This document shows, piece by piece, positions 5,466 to 6,486 of a stretch of DNA of 6,486 bases. Location: positions 1 through 6,486 of the forward strand of contig JALGZO010000528.1 of the NCBI GenBank assembly GCA_025774865.1. The letters run 5' to 3'. The translations under genes and the position numbers were made by a program. This DNA comes from a bacterium (GTDB lineage Bacteria; ARS69). The notes under the pieces are model-generated. The model was not told the DNA's origin and ran no database searches. It worked only from the letters and a program-made list of their open reading frames with translations. Numbering within the stretch: the stretch's first letter is position 1; each line of letters starts with the position of its first letter.

Positions 5466-6486
5466 CCTCCCGCGCGACGTAAACCGGAAGAATCCAGGTC
5501 AGCGCCGTGACCTGGTAGCGAAACCGGTTGTTCTCACCGAACTCGAAGAGGATTCCGATTGCCGCCGTCCAGACGATCGCTCCGGCGGCGAACGCGAGGA
5601 GCATCCGGTCGCGGCGCGAAGTTCGGGGCCGCGCCGCGACGATTCCCGCCCCGAGCAATCCGATCGCGAGCACCGACCGGTACAACGCGCTCCGCTCGAA
5701 CCGCTCCCATCGCTCGGCGAGTCCCCGGATCCAGAACCGATTCGGCTTCAGGAAGGAATCCTCCGTGACGGGATCGACGAAGCGGCGCGCCGTCCACGCG
5801 AGCGACCGCAGATAGGCGGTCGGGTAGCGCCGCAGCATGCGGCGCGCCCCGGCCGCGTACTCTCTCGACGCGATCGGGTACACCCAGTGGTTGTAGTTCA
5901 CGGAATTCTCGCGCGCGCGAGTCTTGCCGGTCATGTCGAGCGCGGGGACGCCCCGATCTCCCTCGTCCGGCCCGAGGATTTCCAGGTACTTCTCCGGCGG
6001 CGAGAACTCCCACTCCAGCGAGATCGGGGACAGTTCACCGCTCTGCACCATCCTCTCGATCGTCGGGCGGTCGAGCGTCTCCGTCATCATTCGGTGCAAG
6101 CCGTTTCCACTCCAGGAGCTCGTTCCGAAGAATCCGAAGAGCCACGAGTTCTTGAGCGCGAGGAGAAGGATGACGGTGACGGGAGCGGCCGCCCGAGCGA
6201 GGGAGCGACTGCGATCCGAAGGCGTCACGATCAGGGTCGCCACGCCGACCGCGAGCAGCAGGAAGAGCGGATGGTACAGACTCCGCAGCGCCACCAGCGT
6301 CGCGAGGGCCCAGAAGGCTCCCGCGATCCACCGATCCACCCCGCCTCGCGATCGCACGAAACAGTAGCCGGCTCCCAGCAGCAGCGTCTGGGCCAGGTGC
6401 GGATAGAAGAACCAGTTTCGGTAGAGGACGAACGGAGGCGTCGCGACGAAGCAGAGCGCGATTCCCGCCGCGACCGGCCGCGGGAA
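5407..6486 (-). CDS. GT39-like polytopic membrane glycosyltransferase-family protein (C-terminal part, 5' end outside window)
   Basis: On the - strand the frame is open from the right edge to the TGA at 5409-5407, with 359 residues visible. A GTG at 6357 is not the start, because the 43 codons before it continue the protein with membrane-like sequence including R23-N-W-F-F-Y-P-H. Membrane helices lie around 5-22, 31-43, 53-88 (probably two) and 97-115. A soluble loop spans ~120-265, and two or three helices lie near 265-340. Recognisable elements are L-R-S-L-Y-H-P-L-F (67-75), K-N-S-W-L-F-G-F-F-G-T-S-S-W (112-125), N-Y-N-H-W (197-201) and G-E-N-N-R-F-R-Y (317-324). The last resembles the E-x-x-R-x-R-Y motif near the end of ArnT/PMT-like (GT39) proteins. 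The catalytic N-terminal loop would lie outside the window, so activity cannot be judged. Likely role: transfer of a sugar from a polyprenyl carrier. It converges with the + strand operon and overlaps its last gene by 59 bp, so it belongs to a separate transcription unit read from the right. Confidence 0.8.
   Translation of the reverse strand, partial: FPRPVAAGIALCFVATPPFVLYRNWFFYPHLAQTLLLGAGYCFVRSRGGVDRWIAGAFWALATLVALRSLYHPLFLLLAVGVATLIVTPSDRSRSLARAAAPVTVILLLALKNSWLFGFFGTSSWSGNGLHRMMTETLDRPTIERMVQSGELSPISLEWEFSPPEKYLEILGPDEGDRGVPALDMTGKTRARENSVNYNHWVYPIASREYAAGARRMLRRYPTAYLRSLAWTARRFVDPVTEDSFLKPNRFWIRGLAERWERFERSALYRSVLAIGLLGAGIVAARPRTSRRDRMLLAFAAGAIVWTAAIGILFEFGENNRFRYQVTALTWILPVYVAREVIRWGKGRRPRGDEPAPRS
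5482..5529. repeat. Nested inverted repeat just downstream of the + strand operon
   Basis: A perfect 8-bp stem, CCAGGTCA (5494-5501) with TGACCTGG (5508-5515), encloses a 6-nt loop. It is flanked by AACCGG (5482-5487) and CCGGTT (5524-5529), which can pair as an outer stem. It lies 16 nt beyond the + strand stop, inside the - strand gene, where it encodes the segment around Q-V-T-A-L-T-W. There is no T-run directly after the inner stem on the + strand, so it is not a standard intrinsic terminator. It could be a 3'-end structure of the operon mRNA, or chance in coding DNA. Confidence 0.35.

Noticed and set aside
3857-5482. A 541-codon + strand frame overlapping the PTPS-related gene
   Set aside because: The product is Arg/Gly/Pro-rich low-complexity sequence. 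The frame from 3765 encodes a coherent multi-pass membrane protein with family motifs, so this is a shadow.
5908-5921. A 14-bp perfect palindrome ctcgcgcgcgcgag
   Set aside because: Alternating CG runs are expected in Arg/Ala codons of high-GC DNA. It lies mid-gene with no partner copy or flanking regulatory signal.

Overview
The window is a G+C-rich (about two thirds G+C by eye), densely packed bacterial chromosome segment. All five genes show strong G/C preference at codon third positions, so many open frames in other phases are shadows. The content (large polytopic GT-C-like envelope proteins, an exported sulfatase-superfamily enzyme with a TPR tail, a small MOSC protein) fits a free-living or environmental high-GC Gram-negative-type lineage such as Myxococcota, Acidobacteriota or related uncultured groups. 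The sequence alone does not settle the taxon, and no rRNA, tRNA or mobile element is present to help.

Layout. Four genes run rightward on the + strand with almost no spacing. They are the C-terminal 542 residues of a YfhO-like membrane protein (2-1630, entering from the left edge), a 155-residue stand-alone MOSC-domain protein (1666-2133, with a good Shine-Dalgarno), an exported sulfatase-like hydrolase/transferase with a TPR tail (2140-3768, GTG start 6 nt after the MOSC stop) and a PTPS-related/GT-C-like membrane protein (3765-5465, ATGA overlap with the sulfatase-like gene). The gaps are 35 nt, 6 nt and a 4-nt overlap, so these look like one operon, possibly beginning upstream of the window. 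A fifth gene, a partial GT39-like polytopic membrane protein, is on the - strand and converges on the operon. Its stop codon lies inside the last gene of the operon, giving a 59-bp tail-to-tail coding overlap. The window has no gap longer than 35 nt without a gene.

How the genes may work together. Three of the five products are multi-pass membrane proteins of the families used for lipid-linked sugar transfer to envelope polymers. The sulfatase-like protein is predicted to act outside the cytoplasmic membrane. A reasonable inference is an envelope polysaccharide or glycolipid modification locus. The sulfatase-like enzyme has Thr rather than Cys/Ser at the nucleophile position, so it is more likely a phosphate-ester hydrolase or transferase than a classical formylglycine sulfatase. 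The MOSC protein does not obviously fit that theme.

The most noteworthy points are the Thr-type active site, the shared C-terminal 'PGW' module in two otherwise different membrane proteins that flank the MOSC and sulfatase genes, the convergent coding overlap with a nested inverted repeat just beyond it, and the placement of the MOSC gene. I see no evidence for a CRISPR array, phage, transposon, toxin-antitoxin or defence system. On balance this is an ordinary chromosomal envelope-biogenesis region with a few unusual details.
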